NCBI GenBank assembly: GCA_949987705.1
Contig: OX465286.1
Location: forward strand, 6,983,445 to 7,047,444
Direction of reading: 5' to 3'
Source of the DNA: Thereva unica
Lineage: Eukaryota > Arthropoda > Insecta > Diptera > Therevidae
DNA: 64,000 nucleotides
Numbering within the stretch: the first letter of the stretch is position 1; every line of letters starts with the position of its first letter. Both the position numbers and the translations under genes were made by a program. Shown piece by piece: positions 1 through 10,457 of the stretch. The notes beneath the pieces are model-generated. The model did no database searches, was not told where the DNA came from, and saw nothing but the letters and a program-made list of their open reading frames with translations.

Positions 1-1017
1 GGCTATTAGATCACTCCATTTCCCCGCTGGATATGATAGATTTGACCAGCTGTTGTGAGACTGAAGGGTTTATCGTGATATCTGTCTCAGTCGTACTACT
101 GCATCAATACATACAATGGCGTGGGAAAATACTTAACGACAACATAATAAACTGGCATATCATAGACGATAAACGGTAGAGGAGTGGGATTGACTTGCAG
201 GTATTTGGCTGATTATTTTTTAATGTAATTTTTTAATAAAATTGCGTGAAGCTAAAGATGCGGCGCGCGACAATTTAGCTTGATTAATTTTTAAATTAAA
301 AAAAAAACATGAAATTTAATTAAGATGAATTGCCAACATCTTTTAGTTATTTAATTTTCATATTGGCACATTAAAATATCTAATATAATTAAATAATTTA
401 ATTTTGAAAAGGAGGAATTTCAACAGGCTATAGCCGTCGTTTTCATTGACTATACCTATAAAACACGCGAGAATTCCACAAACTCAAAAATTTTCGTTGG
501 AATCTTAATCGTTACACAAGAAAGTCTCGAGCAGCATTTTTAATTTTTATAAGTGCTTTTTCTCTTCGAAAATGTTGTTCCTTTGATTTTCCTATACAAT
601 AGCACACTATATATAATAGGCAACATAGTATCTATCTACTGAAAAGTTGCCCAACTTGTTAAATGACGGCGCTAAATTGCGGCAAACGATTTTCGTCGAG
701 GCTTCTTTAATGGTAACTTGTCGAACTTTATTTACTTTAATTAAGTGGTAGTTGGTTTGTTTTATCTAATTAATAGTGCATCTATAATGTAGTTTATATT
801 GATTGAAGTGGCCAGAGACAGAGAGAGAGAGATGTATTGTACAATTAAAAGGTACGAGGTCGTGTCTTGGAACTTTTCACCATCATGAATTTTAATTTAA
901 CAAAGGATGAATTATCCCCCCTCCCCCCCCACCTAAGCGGTGGTTAGATAAGATTTTTTTTTTTTTTTTTTTCATTTTGTTGCTCGAGTTGAAAGTTAGT
1001 TCGGTCAGGAAGGTTTA
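1..1017. other. AT-rich non-coding sequence
   Basis: I see no exon, RNA gene or recognisable repeat coding sequence here. The stretch is AT-rich, with a short GA run near 822-832, a C run near 920-931 and a T run near 953-972. Confidence 0.6.
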
Positions 1018-1030
1018 ATCTATATGAATA
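1018..1030. repeat. Target-site duplication of LOA-type element (3' side)
   Basis: ATCTATATGAATA occurs here and again at 3109-3121, exactly flanking the minus-strand retrotransposon between them. A 13-bp direct repeat is the expected footprint of target-primed reverse transcription. Confidence 0.9.
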
Positions 1031-1410
1031 GGTTACGTTAGGTTGAAATGGCTGCCTCCACCAGGGAGCCCACTTAGGCACGCTATTGGGCCCATTGTGC
1101 TGCCATTCTAGTGTTGGGACATAGTTCAGGCCAGTTCAAGCCATTTTGAGCTAAGCTGATTTTTCTCACAGCTAGTTTATAGGTGGCTAAGCTCATTCCC
1201 ATTCGGGTTAAGTGGGGTGTCCTTTCCACTTTGGTTCCCTGTCTAGCAAGCTTATCTGCCCTACAGTTTCGCCTAATCCCAGTGTGTCCAGGAACCCAGC
1301 ACAGTGTTATATCAAACTGAGTGGCAGTCTCACACAGAGACCTGCGGCATAGTTCAGAAGAGTCGTGGATGTTGTGACGACAGAATTAAGAGCCTTGAGG
1401 GCCGCTTGGC

Positions 1411-1648
1411 CAGAGCCGGCGTTTTGGTTTTTTGCGCCCGGTGCAGTATGCCATATTGCCGCCCCATTAGCTCTTCAATTTTTGATTGCAATGAAGGAAA
1501 ATGGAAAAAGATACAATTCCTTTCATAGATGAAAATGAAGTCACGCGAACTCTTTTTCAATTTTTTAAAAAAATTTCAAATATTGCGCCCTCGTCCGATT
1601 GCGCCCGGTGCAAGTGCACCATTGGCACCTATGAAAGCGCCGCCCCTG
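1411..1648 (+). mobile_element. Non-autonomous hAT element, copy 1 (238 bp)
   Basis: The termini read CAGAGCCGGCG at the left and GCGCCGCCCCTG at the right, giving CAGRGSCGGCGC-type inverted ends. They are flanked by a perfect 8-bp duplication CGCTTGGC (1403-1410 and 1649-1656). Subterminal blocks TTTTGCGCCCGGTGCA and GCGCCCGGTGCAAGTGCACC recur in the four other copies. Eight-bp duplications and a CAGRG start are hallmarks of the hAT superfamily. No transposase is encoded. It lies inside the RNase H of the LOA-type element, so it is younger than that insertion. Confidence 0.93.
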
Positions 1649-1815
1649 CGCTTGGCTATCCGATAGAATACATATATTCTTATGAGATATATTATTTATC
1701 TTCAACCATTCGAGAGCCTCCCAGATCGCAGTGACTTCCGCTTGGAAGACGCTGCAGTGGTCGGGTAGACGAAGAGAGGTATTTATATTTAATGCCTCGG
1801 AAAAGATACCAGAGC

Positions 1816-2241
1816 CTACACTGTTCTAAATTTTTGAGCCATCTGTGAAGAGAAGATACATAGTGACCCAGTTGGGATAACACCATCTGTCCAGTCATCT
1901 CTGGCCGGAATGATGGTTTTGAAACCTTTCTCCAAGGTCCACGTAGGTGTAGTATAGTCTAGGTTGTTCGCAGCGGTGGCGAACTTTCTAAGGATGGATG
2001 AGTGGCCATATGAGTATGGAGTCCATCCAAGAGAAGCCTTTGTCCTGGCAGCCGCCCAGGCTGCCCTTTGCTTGGCGTTTATGTCCAAAGGAGTAATATG
2101 CAATAAGACATCCAGCGCAGCTGTAAGGGTGCTTCTCATTGCACCACTGATACACAGCTCAGCTGTTCTTTGTACTCTTTCCAGTATCTTACGATACGTA
2201 ATCTTCTGTAATGCAATCCACCATACCGATATGCCATGCAT
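1816..2241 (-). pseudogene. C-terminal RT/RNase H junction of LOA-type element
   Basis: This frame holds the conserved stretch between RT thumb and RNase H: YGG/ISVWW-like start, RVQRTAELCISGAMRST, LDVLLHITPLDI and GHSSIL. At its 3' end the frame shifts, and TDGSK, the opening of the RNase H fold, is read in another frame, followed by a stop and then VGSGIFSEALNI and FQAEVTAIWEAL. The order and wording match RNase H-bearing non-LTR elements. Frameshift and stop indicate decay. Confidence 0.8.
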
Positions 2242-2478
2242 AAGTATAGGTCTGATTACGGTTGTATAGAGCCGATGCAGACGATGCGGGGTTTAAGGCC
2301 CCAGTTGACTCTGGTCGTTCTCTGACATAAGAAGAGAGCTGTTTTGGCCTTATTTGCTCTTTCTAAAAGATTCGGCCTCCACGTTAGTTTCCTATAGAGT
2401 ACGAGACCTAGAAATTTCGCATCCTCCTTTAGATGCAGCGTTTCATTGCAAAGTCTTAAAGAAGGAAAATTGGGAAGT

Positions 2479-3099
2479 CTATGCTTCTTTGTTGGCTGGG
2501 TTGACGCCTAGACCCTTTGTAGTAGCCCAATGAGCAGGAGTATCCAGTGCTTGTTGAATTATATCTCTTATTGTTGAGATGTACCTGCCGGTCACCACCA
2601 GCACAATATCATCAGCATAGGCCACCGTGGTGCACCCAGACTCCTTTAGAGTTATCAACACTTCATTGACTGTCATATTCCAAAGGAGCGGCGATAAGAC
2701 CCCACCTTGTGGTGTGCCTCTTCTAACCGGTCTGACTTCTTCCGAAAGCCCCAGGCTAGACTTTATGACCCTGCACCCCAGCAGCTGATCAATAAACGAC
2801 CTGGAGCACCCATCAACATTCAGACGCTGGAGTACCCTCGTGACCGCAGAAGGTTCAACATTGTTGAAAGCACCTTCAATATCTAAGAAAGCAGCCAACG
2901 TGAATTCCTTGAATTCAAGAGATCTTTCGATGACCGCTACCAGGGAGTGGAGAGCAGTGTCTACTGATTTACCTTTCGTGTAGGCATGCTGCGAGGGAGA
3001 AAGCAGTTTTCTATCAATGCTTTGCTTAACATGGATCTCCACAAGTCTTTCTAGTATCTTGAGGAAAAAGGATGTGAGACATACATATATAGGTCTCAA
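2479..3099 (-). pseudogene. Reverse transcriptase core of LOA-type element
   Basis: An open frame of 206 residues covers RT from the LRPI motif through the catalytic palm. FLDIEGAFNNV holds the first catalytic aspartate, RGTPQGGVLSPLLWNM is the template-grip motif, and YADDIVLVV is the intact catalytic box. The frame ends after LGVNPANKEA, where related proteins continue; the continuation is legible in other frames at 2250-2478 (for example WGLKP near 2295). The RT would copy element RNA at a nicked chromosomal site, but the protein lacks its N terminus and is frameshifted downstream. It is a relic, not a gene of the host. Confidence 0.88.
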
Positions 3100-3121
3100 G
3101 TGTTTTGGATCTATATGAATA

Positions 3122-4870
3122 ATAAGGGCTATACGCAGACAGTATGTAAATAAGTAGCACGAACCAGAAATAGTTTGGAAATATCTTCCTTCGAAGTTAT
3201 TGAAACAAGTTCGAAACGAGCTGGGATATTTTACGTATATACTGCAAAAACTTGAGAGAGAGAGAGAGAGATAGAAAAAAAAAACGAAGCATTATTCTGT
3301 GTATTAACTTTGAAACTCCCCAGCACACGCCTTATGGACTCAGCATAACATAATTCTTCTATCTGAACAGGGCGCGTGCATACTCTGATGGATGTTCTCT
3401 GAATGTTGAATTTCATAATATTATTTCGTAAAATCCTGCCTCGCCAATAGGAAACAATAGAAACAACACCATAATCCCCTTTTGGCCGGGGCTGTGTGTC
3501 TGGTATAGTATAAATTCCTTACAAATTCCTCCTAAAGGAGAGATCCTTAAAAAACCAATTACTCGTCAGATTTTTGGACAGTGGAACGAACAGCAGTACA
3601 GAAAAAAAATGATGGAAACTTGAAGGCTTATATTACACAGCAGCATGCTCGCCCCCGCCCAGAGGACGAGAAGTAGTTCTCGCAGGAAATATCCACTTGC
3701 TTCTCTTTGGCCATGTTTCACTGTCATAGTATGGAACTGACGCTGTCTTATGTGCACATATAAGTCTAGCTGGGAACATAGTGTGTAGCCCATAGTCTGA
3801 TGAGTTTTCCCAGCTCTGTTTAATATGCATACATCGCTACACAGAGGAAAAAATTTAAATGAATTCTCAATTCGGCTCTGACCTATTTGCAATGATAGCT
3901 TTAGGGGAAAGATCCACTCCTCCGCACTTTTTTTTTTTTCCAATTTTACTCTCCCAACACTCCCCCGCTTTGGAGCTGCTGTGTTTCTACTGTAGATGTT
4001 GCTACTGGCGGATGTGGCTTTTTCCGACGCTCCCTTTTTTTTCGATAGCTATTTTTTTTTTTTTTTCGACGACAGACAAGCAAATTCAGGGAAAGCCATC
4101 ACTGGTTCTTTCGGAAAAAAATAATGAGATTGATGGCAGGGGCCTTGGGGGCCTGGCTGGGATCTTTTTTCATCAGCTCCTATTTTGAAAAGGGGCGAAG
4201 GGAAAGGAGGAGATACCTCTTGTATATGGGGGGCTCATCATAGGGTGACCAACTTTTGATATAAAGCTTATGTCACCATTGCATTGAGCGATGACTTTGA
4301 AATACGGCAGGAATCTTTTCCTTTTCAAGACTACTGCTCCTCCCTTCCCGCCCAACCCCGACAACACTACCCGAATAAATTTTAATTAAATAAAAAAAAA
4401 AAAATTTCCATAAAAAAATTTCGTCCATGTTAATTCTGTAAAAAATTTTGAATTTCAAACAATTGTTGTCTGCCAGGCTTTTGTAGATTTTTCTTGTGGC
4501 AAGTCAGGGAATGTAGGAAGGACTTAAATGAAAGACTTACAAGGGATGAGAGAGTTCCTTTAGGTTGTGCAAAACGGTTTCAATATGGAAATTTAAAGGC
4601 GCACACAGCCAAAATTTTTCCTTCTGGGATGTTCTTTTTTTCTGCGACCTTACTAAAACGTCCTTAGTTGTGTCCTGATTTAGATATTCTTTTAAACAAT
4701 TGCTAATGACCTTTAAAGTTGAAAGCTTTTAATAAAGGTAGAAGCAGTTTTTTCTACGGATAAGGTGGCGCGCGCGGGGTAGAAGAAAATGTTAATTGTT
4801 TGGGGATTTTATGTTTAATTTCTTTCCCTTATTTATGACCCCATCTATATACACAGTCACTTCGGGTTTA
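3122..4870. other. Non-coding sequence, no gene seen
   Basis: Open frames here are short and built on homopolymers (T runs near 3930 and 4050, A run near 4393). A GA run sits at 3253-3270. No domain, splice-flanked exon or terminal repeats were recognised. Confidence 0.55.
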
Positions 4871-4879
4871 GACCCTGTC

Positions 4880-5070
4880 GAATTTACGAATGGTTTTGTT
4901 TAGCTTGACCTTCAATACCTTTGCGTCAAATCTTCATTTCTCGATATAATGCGGATGTTTTTGGCAAATGCGTTCTGAATCCATTGCAAATTGGTATTGG
5001 AGGGTTTTTAGGGCTACAAATGACGAATTTTTGTAATTTTGTAGTCACATTGTCTTCCCAGCCAGGTAAA
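4880..5070 (+). repeat. Interspersed repeat, copy 1 of a pair
   Basis: The stretch GGTTTTGTTTAGCTTGACCT, then TTTGCGTCAAATCTT and GCGTTCTGAATCCATTGCAA, is shared with 52565-52930 in the same orientation and order. The second copy is longer. I cannot assign a class; no coding sequence is seen. Confidence 0.7.
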
Positions 5071-5113
5071 GGGCATCAGAAGGCCCCGGGTTCCAGGACA
5101 GGACGGCCGTACA

Positions 5114-5115
<2 letters not shown>

Positions 5116-5192
<77 letters not shown>
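5116..5192. repeat. (AC)n microsatellite, about 38 units
   Basis: An uninterrupted AC dinucleotide run of 77 bases, the longest simple AC repeat in the window. Confidence 0.97.
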
Positions 5193-5194
<2 letters not shown>

Positions 5195-5500
5195 TACCGA
5201 CGATCTTTTAGTAAAGTTTGGCCCCGTATGTGCTCCCATTAAAAATGGCTAAAACAAAATTCTACGTCCATCATATCCCCATTAAAAAGTCAAACGGCCT
5301 TGATTCGCCCGCCGTAAGGCAATTTTTTTTTTACTAATCGCGAAAATTGTAACTAACAAATAGGATGTCGTGGTCCAAATAACTCGGAGGGGGATTTAAT
5401 TTTGAAAGAGAATCATACTAGGTTCGCAGCAAAATAATAAATCAAGTATAGATGGATTCGTTGTATTAAAGTAAATTGCTCAGGTATTTATTTGTAGAAG

Positions 5501-5648
5501 AGTACTCGAGACACCGCCAAAAACCGAGAAGAATGGAAGCGAATCGTGAATAGAGTTCGGGACCCAGCGGCACCGACAGCAGCGTATCCGTTGCGGGAAC
5601 GTCCCGCTCGGACCGCCAGCTAACGGATCAAAGAAGAAGAAGAAGAAG
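5501..5648 (+). mobile_element. 5'-truncated non-LTR retrotransposon tail with GAA repeat
   Basis: The 148-bp insert is flanked by ATTTGTAGAAG (5490-5500 and 5649-5659), a perfect 11-bp duplication. The insert encodes a short peptide with REEWKRIVNRVRDPAAPTA, resembling the extreme C terminus of RTE-like and related non-LTR polymerases (family resemblance, not tested), and ends in a GAAGAA tail. Truncation to the last 150 bp is common for target-primed insertions. Confidence 0.85.
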
Positions 5649-5659
5649 ATTTGTAGAAG

Positions 5660-6137
5660 GCCTAAGATGCTTGAAATTCATCAGGTGGCATGGAGTGCTC
5701 TAGTGTGAGCATATCGCGCAAGTAGAAGTGTGCGGAAATATGGTAGCATGTCGTGTATGACTTGAAGGTGTAGTTGCCAATTATATCCGTTCGCTTGGAT
5801 TCAATAAATTTTGACAGTAAGGTTGTCATTTGCGAGTGTTCAATCTACAACTTTGAACTGGGGCCTAGATTGGCGAGATGTTGAAGTTGGGGCTCGAATT
5901 TTTGGTGAAATTTCTTTCAGCAAAATCTCTTTCATGTGCGTCCTTTGATTCCCAATGTACAAAAGTTGCTCAACATCGAATTGGAACGTTCAAAAACAGT
6001 TTAGGGACTCCATTATCACTGTACCAAGTGGCCTGCTGTAATCTTTTCAATGCTGCTGACTGTTTAGATGGTGTTGAATAGTTTCGACAGCCAGGCCAAT
6101 AATGTACTACACAGCTTCCATAAATATATAAGTAGGT
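5660..6137. other. Non-coding sequence
   Basis: Nothing recognisable. The open frames are short, without conserved motifs or splice context. Confidence 0.5.
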
Positions 6138-6145
6138 GGAACCCC

Positions 6146-6552
6146 TCGCTTTGTTTTTTTGCGCCCGGTGCAATATATGTACCAAGGAAAGTAGACCCAA
6201 CCTTCGCTGGAAGGATGGCGTAGACCAGGACGTTCAGAGCGTAGGGATGACAACTGGATGACTCTGGATAGCTCAGAATCGGAACTGGTGGAGAACAGTT
6301 GCGAGAAGCCAGGAACGGTTCCCGGTTGTAGAGCCGTTAAAAGAAGAAGAAAATGATGAAGAAGAAGAAACAGTATACCATATTGCGCCACATCCAATGA
6401 TTCTCGCTGCAAGGGATCTTGTACCCCTCTTGTGTACCCCACTATTCAGATTTCCTTTTTTTTCGGTTTTGGGGGGCTCCGAAATTGCGCCCTTGTCCAG
6501 TTGCGGCCGGTGCGAGTGCACCATTTGCACTTATATTAAAGCGCCGCCCCTG
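6146..6552 (+). mobile_element. Non-autonomous hAT element, copy 2, with nested retroposon
   Basis: The right end GCGCCGCCCCTG at 6541-6552 and the internal blocks TTTTTTTGCGCCCGGTGCA (about 6156) and CCATATTGCGCC match the other family members. The 8-bp duplication GGAACCCC is perfect (6138-6145 and 6553-6560). The left terminus has lost the first bases of the inverted repeat and starts at TCGCTTTG. The centre (about 6185-6370) is a foreign retroposon tail. Confidence 0.88.
6185..6370 (+). mobile_element. Non-LTR retrotransposon 3' fragment nested in hAT copy 2
   Basis: The segment splits the hAT block that normally reads GCGCCCGGTGCA-GTATACCATATTGCGCC. It encodes a degraded RWKDGVDQDVQSVG and AQNRNWWRTVARS, wording seen near the end of RTE-like polymerases, and ends in GAAGAAG repeats. 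A loose duplication (TATGTACCA left, GTATACCA right) may flank it. Compare the GAA-tailed piece at 5501-5648 and the related sequence at 28300-28470. Confidence 0.72.
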
Positions 6553-6560
6553 GGAACCCC

Positions 6561-7040
6561 CATAGTCATATGACCGCGTCAGCGTGCTCGGGGTCTCCCA
6601 CGCACGATTCCCTATCACATCTCGCGCATTGAGGTAGAGAGGTTGATCAAACGTCCCAACAGGTATGAAAATGAAATGCCTTCATTGAAAAGATAAGTCC
6701 TCAACTTTATGTAAGTGTAGGGTTGCACATGTTAACTACAATTTTTCCCTCATTCACATTTTTTTTTTTTTTTAGTTTATCCTAGATCCGTTCATAAACT
6801 GACAAGACTTATCACTATCACTATCACTTAGTTTTTCCTAAAGATAACAAAACGACATAATACGAATCGATATGCCTTCAAGTGGGATAGATACTACTAC
6901 CATGGCGATCTTGAGTGATACTAAAGTGCCATGATTTAATTGGATACGCATCATTGGTGATTTCGAACAGTACATACATATCTCACCCAAGATACGTTCA
7001 AAGCATTCCACACATAGCATACCCTACCAAATCTAAACAA

Positions 7041-7074
<34 letters not shown>

Positions 7075-7523
7075 CACTCCCCGTCCCTCCCCCTTTAAAC
7101 AATGCTCTATTGTGGCAACAACAGGTTATTAAACGAATTGCATTCGAAAATTTATATATGGTAATTTTGTTGCACGTTGCAAAGTTGACAATGTACCACC
7201 AATAAACACATATCACATCAAAGGCGGTTTGAGTTCCTTGTTATATTGAATTTGATGCTTGAGTTCACATCGATTTAATATCGTGGGGCAAATGTTGTTT
7301 GTGTGAGAGTCGATTAAAATTAAATTTTCGTCCGATGAATGGTATAAAAAGCAGAATATACCACAGGTGGGAGTGTAACAGGATCTAGGTCCATTTTTCC
7401 CTAGAATTTGAAATTGTTTTCTGTTTGTTTTTAAATGCCCGCATAGTTTGTTAATTTTCAATTAAGGATGCGCTTGTGTGACATTTACACATATGTACCT
7501 TGCGGCATTCTTCTTTTACTCAC
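6561..7523. other. Intronic sequence downstream of Dscam-like exons
   Basis: No exon of a following Ig domain was found. A (GA)n run lies at 7044-7070 and a T run near 6761-6773. By position this should be the start of the intron after the second Dscam-like exon, whose donor reads GTGAGT. Confidence 0.6.
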
Positions 7524-7671
7524 CAGCTTTGACCACCACATCTCTTGATATAACAGTTCCGACTGCGTTTGTAGCGATGCATCGATACGTCGACCAGTGA
7601 ATGTCCTGGCGAAAGGCTTCTGGCTCAAACGGTGGAAAGTAGAGTGAACCGTTTGCTAGAATATGCCGGAC
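7524..7671 (-). CDS. Dscam-family cell-adhesion receptor, exon for C-terminal half of Ig1
   Basis: This 148-base minus-strand exon is bounded by an acceptor (ATTTTCAG) and donor (GTGAGT). It enters in phase 0 and leaves in phase 1. It encodes 49 residues: VRHILANGSLYFPPF, then EAFRQDIHWSTYRCIATNAV and VISRDVVVKA. NGT/NGS-LYFPPF, the YRC cysteine that closes the Ig disulfide, and the ISRDV ending are characteristic of the first Ig domain of arthropod Dscam proteins (family knowledge). NGS is a potential N-glycosylation site. The protein would be a type I membrane receptor acting in neurite self-avoidance or synaptic partner recognition. Which Dscam paralogue (1-4) it is cannot be settled here. 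No premature stop or frameshift. Confidence 0.92.
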
Positions 7672-7774
7672 CTGAAAATGATTTTATTTTATTTAAGTAA
7701 TTATTGTTCAATACCTTATATATAACAAGCAAGCGCAAAAGCGGACTAATTGGCATTAAAAGAGACTCACTCAC
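7672..7774 (-). other. Short phase-0 intron inside Dscam-like Ig1
   Basis: A 103-base intron with donor GTGAGTGAG and acceptor ATCATTTTCAG on the minus strand. Splitting it out joins IPK to VRHIL without frame change. Confidence 0.9.
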
Positions 7775-7956
7775 CTTCGGTATTGTTGAGACGGGATTGT
7801 TGTCTTGATCTAGCCATTCAATGCTCGGCGATGGATTGCCCCTGACAGTGCAATCTAGCCGGCTGCCAGCTGAGTTAATAAATTCCAGCCTATTGGGTGG
7901 CTCCACGGCAAAAGTTGGTCCTTGTGTATCGAAGGAATTAGAGGCCTTAACCTTAG
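7775..7956 (-). CDS. Dscam-family cell-adhesion receptor, exon for N-terminal half of Ig1
   Basis: This 182-base minus-strand exon follows the acceptor TTTTGTTGCAG and ends at AAG before GTGAGTGAG. It enters in phase 1 (two leading bases) and exits in phase 0. It encodes 60 residues containing QGPTFAVEPPNRLEFINSAG, then SRLDCTVRGNPSPSIEWLD and VSTIPK. The EPPNR opening, LDC cysteine, GNPSPSIEW tryptophan and the closing YRC in the next exon form one complete I-type Ig fold with 55 residues between the cysteines. Residues before GPTF look like the start of the mature protein, so the signal-peptide exon should lie further right, but none was recognised. The Ig domain as a whole is flanked by phase-1 introns, the usual arrangement for Ig domains. 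Confidence 0.92.
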
Positions 7957-9720
7957 CTGCAACAAAATTGTAACAGAGAACAAGAAGATGAGAAAACGTG
8001 GATAAATTTTCGTTCTGAAAGATATATGAAATATAAATCTTGTGAAATTTATTTCCAAGGGGGGGAAAAAAATGCGAAAAGCTTAGAAGCCATATATTCT
8101 GCCTAAATTAGAAAAGGAAAAAAAGGGAAGGAAAGCGAACGAGAAATATATAATGATCCCACTACAGAAAATATGACAGAAACAAAGGAAAGAAAAATGT
8201 CGGGGGCTTATCCAGGACCCTCATCATAAGAATTATTTATCCAATAACAAGCAGCTCTTTGCATTAAGGTACACGTCGTCCTTCCTTTATGCTGCTGCGA
8301 AAGAACGGGCCTTCTATGCCATGCTGCCTGGCTCGTTCGGCCACCACCAATCCTCTCTTGCACACCCGGGAGCCCTACAATATAACTGCCGGCCCGGCCC
8401 GGCCCGAACAGCACGGAATTTAGTATAGTGAGAGTTTCGGGCATATTACCTTCATGACAAAGGATCAAGGATTCAAGAATAGTTAATTCACCAAAAAATA
8501 TAATCATCTCAGTTTAAAGAACGCCATATAAAAAAAAAACGCCGCCGCCGCCAATCGGTTCAGGTGGAGCGGGCATGGGGCCAGATGCCCCAGAAAATAG
8601 GGGGACGATATTCCCAATAAAATGCCACCACCACCGCATTCGAGGGGTGTGTCAAGCGATATGGAGGGGGGGGGGGGCTGCGAGGGAGCCTGAATATGCG
8701 CGCCGCTCTCTTCACCCTTTTCCCTGTAAGAGAGAGAGAAAGAGTGCATTGGAAAATGAGCGGAAGCCGGTTTAATGCAAAAGGGCTTCCACTAAGGATG
8801 AATATTGGGATTTACTCTGCCCTACACCGATAAGAGAGAGAGAGGGTGAAAAAAAAAAAAACGAATATTCAACTGAACACAGAACCCAGAGACGGCAGCA
8901 TCAGAGTGGAGAAGATTACCACAGTTTCCTCAAGGGCTTCGGGGCTGCTACCAATTGGATTTATTTATGTAATTGAAAGCAAACCTTTTGAAAGAGCCCC
9001 ACAAATCAAGGGAAGATTAAAGAATTTCCTCGTTATATAAAATTCGTTTATTTAACAGATCCGAAAGTGTGTCTAGGATCTAGGCTGAAGGCTTTCTCTC
9101 CCTAGTCGCTTGCCGAGCCGCCTGATTGTAACAGAGAAATTGCGAGCGAGAAAATTCTTGCCATTTTTAGAGATCCTTTCTTAAAAGTGATTTTCTTCCG
9201 TTTTTATAAAAATATTTCAATCTCGTTTACTTGAAATGCTTTCGTCGCTTGAATGTAGTTTTTACTACTTTTTTTTTTTTGTTTTTTTGTTTCGGAAATA
9301 TCGTAATTGTTAAGGAAATTCGAGAGAATAATATCAATTTATGAGTTGAAAGCTTTGCATTAGTTTTGTAGCTATTTTATTTCTCAATGCCAGCTCTCTC
9401 TCTCGATCGAATTAAGGCAGCACGAAAGATGCTTTCAAAAAATTATTGAAGCACTTTTTTATGCGAAAAAAAAAAAAATAAATAAAAGCTTAATAATCGA
9501 CCCTTGTGCTATGTATATCTACCAGGCCATTATGTCGTTCAGGTCAGGGCGCAATAACTAGCAGTAAGCTTCTTTAGAGGATAGGATAGGTTGTGCGATG
9601 TTCAAGTAGATGATGAAATTTACTTTCGTAGTTCTAGGATGTTATTGTAGGAGTTTTTTTTTTTAGTATACTAACTGTGCAAGATCGTTATGAAATCGAT
9701 TTGCTATTTTTAGTAGTATA
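7957..9720. other. Probable Dscam 5' intron sequence
   Basis: Upstream of the first recognised Dscam-like exon. The stretch has short GA and CCG runs (8533-8550) and G/A homopolymers, with no exon, RNA gene or coding repeat that I can support. Confidence 0.55.
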
Positions 9721-9829
9721 GAGCATGTAGTCAAGGCCGGCTTTAGGTGTTTTTATGCGCCCTTAACTTTTTAGACATTTCTTTCATTTTTTCTATCAAA
9801 AATTATACAATAACACGATTAAAATAAAA

Positions 9830-9905
9830 GGTGGCATTACAACGGGCGAACACTGGCCGCTTGGGAGAACATACGGGCACACGACGGCCAAAGTTGAACA
9901 AAAAA
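9830..9905 (+). repeat. Short interspersed repeat, deletion copy
   Basis: GGCATTACAACGGGCGAACA followed by CTGGCCGCTT and then ACGACGGCCAAA matches the two ends of a longer repeat at 26409-26590. A third copy lacking the left end is at 18655-18776. The class is unknown and no protein is encoded. Confidence 0.7.
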
Positions 9906-10014
9906 TATCTAAGATTTGGCCCTAATCCAAGAGCCATGGGTTAACCGAGAAAGAATATGTGGCCTCGGTACTAATTCTGGCTGACTGAACTACTCCATCT
10001 GCCGTAGAGCAGCA

Positions 10015-10401
10015 ATGCTTAAGGGGGAAAGACTAAGCTGCCTTCTGGTAGCAGCGGAGGTAGTGCTGCTCGGAGATGTAGGAATGCCCAGGCTTGTCAT
10101 AATAGCCTCGGCCTATCTCTCTGGAGAATACTCTGCTCCACCGTTGTCAGATGTCAGGAGACTTGTGGAGGATTGGGCTAGGAGGAACATTCAGCTAGTG
10201 GTTGGTTGTGACGCCAATGCGCACCACCTTGCTTGGGGAAGCACCAATACCAGGGGCGAATACCACCTTGGTTTCATTACTACTTACAATTTACAGGTTA
10301 TGAACAAGAGCCACGAACCTACCTTTTCTAATATGACTAGGCAAAAGGTGACTGACTTTACTCTTGTCAGCACATTCGCCAGTTCCAGAATTTCGAATTA
10401 G
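10015..10401 (+). pseudogene. APE-type endonuclease fragment of family B copy 1
   Basis: The 128-residue frame contains VVGCDANAHHLAWGSTN, the conserved GDxNA-like catalytic segment of APE endonucleases from the I/R1/LOA group, followed by RGEYHLGFI and EPTF. The start of the endonuclease is missing or unreadable. The frame stops shortly before the expected SDHR motif, which is recognisable downstream as FDHRH (about 10430). Confidence 0.8.
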
Positions 10402-10457
10402 CACGTCTCAAGTGAGCCATCAATTTTTGATCATAGACATAAAAGATTTAATTTGAT

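Larger units (their letters stand above)
1031..3108 (-). mobile_element. 5'-truncated LOA-type non-LTR retrotransposon
   Basis: The element lies on the minus strand between perfect 13-bp duplications (1018-1030 and 3109-3121). It begins inside the reverse transcriptase just before the motif HLRPI, so the 5' end, including ORF1 and endonuclease, was lost at insertion. Downstream come the finger/palm motifs FLDIEGAFNNV, RGTPQGGVLSPLLW and YADDIVLVV, the thumb region, a segment ending in LDVLLHITPLDI, then an RNase H domain (TDGSK at about 1835, SDSQAAL split by the hAT insert, WVPGHTGIRRNCRADKLA at about 1240-1300). The 3' end reads CCTAACCTAACGTAACC. RT followed by RNase H with this motif wording is typical of the LOA clade (family knowledge). 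Several frameshifts and a stop after TDGSKI show that it is dead. Confidence 0.9.

Noticed and set aside
4921..5211. 96-residue frame with a TH repeat
   Set aside because: It runs through the (AC)n microsatellite and a repeat fragment.
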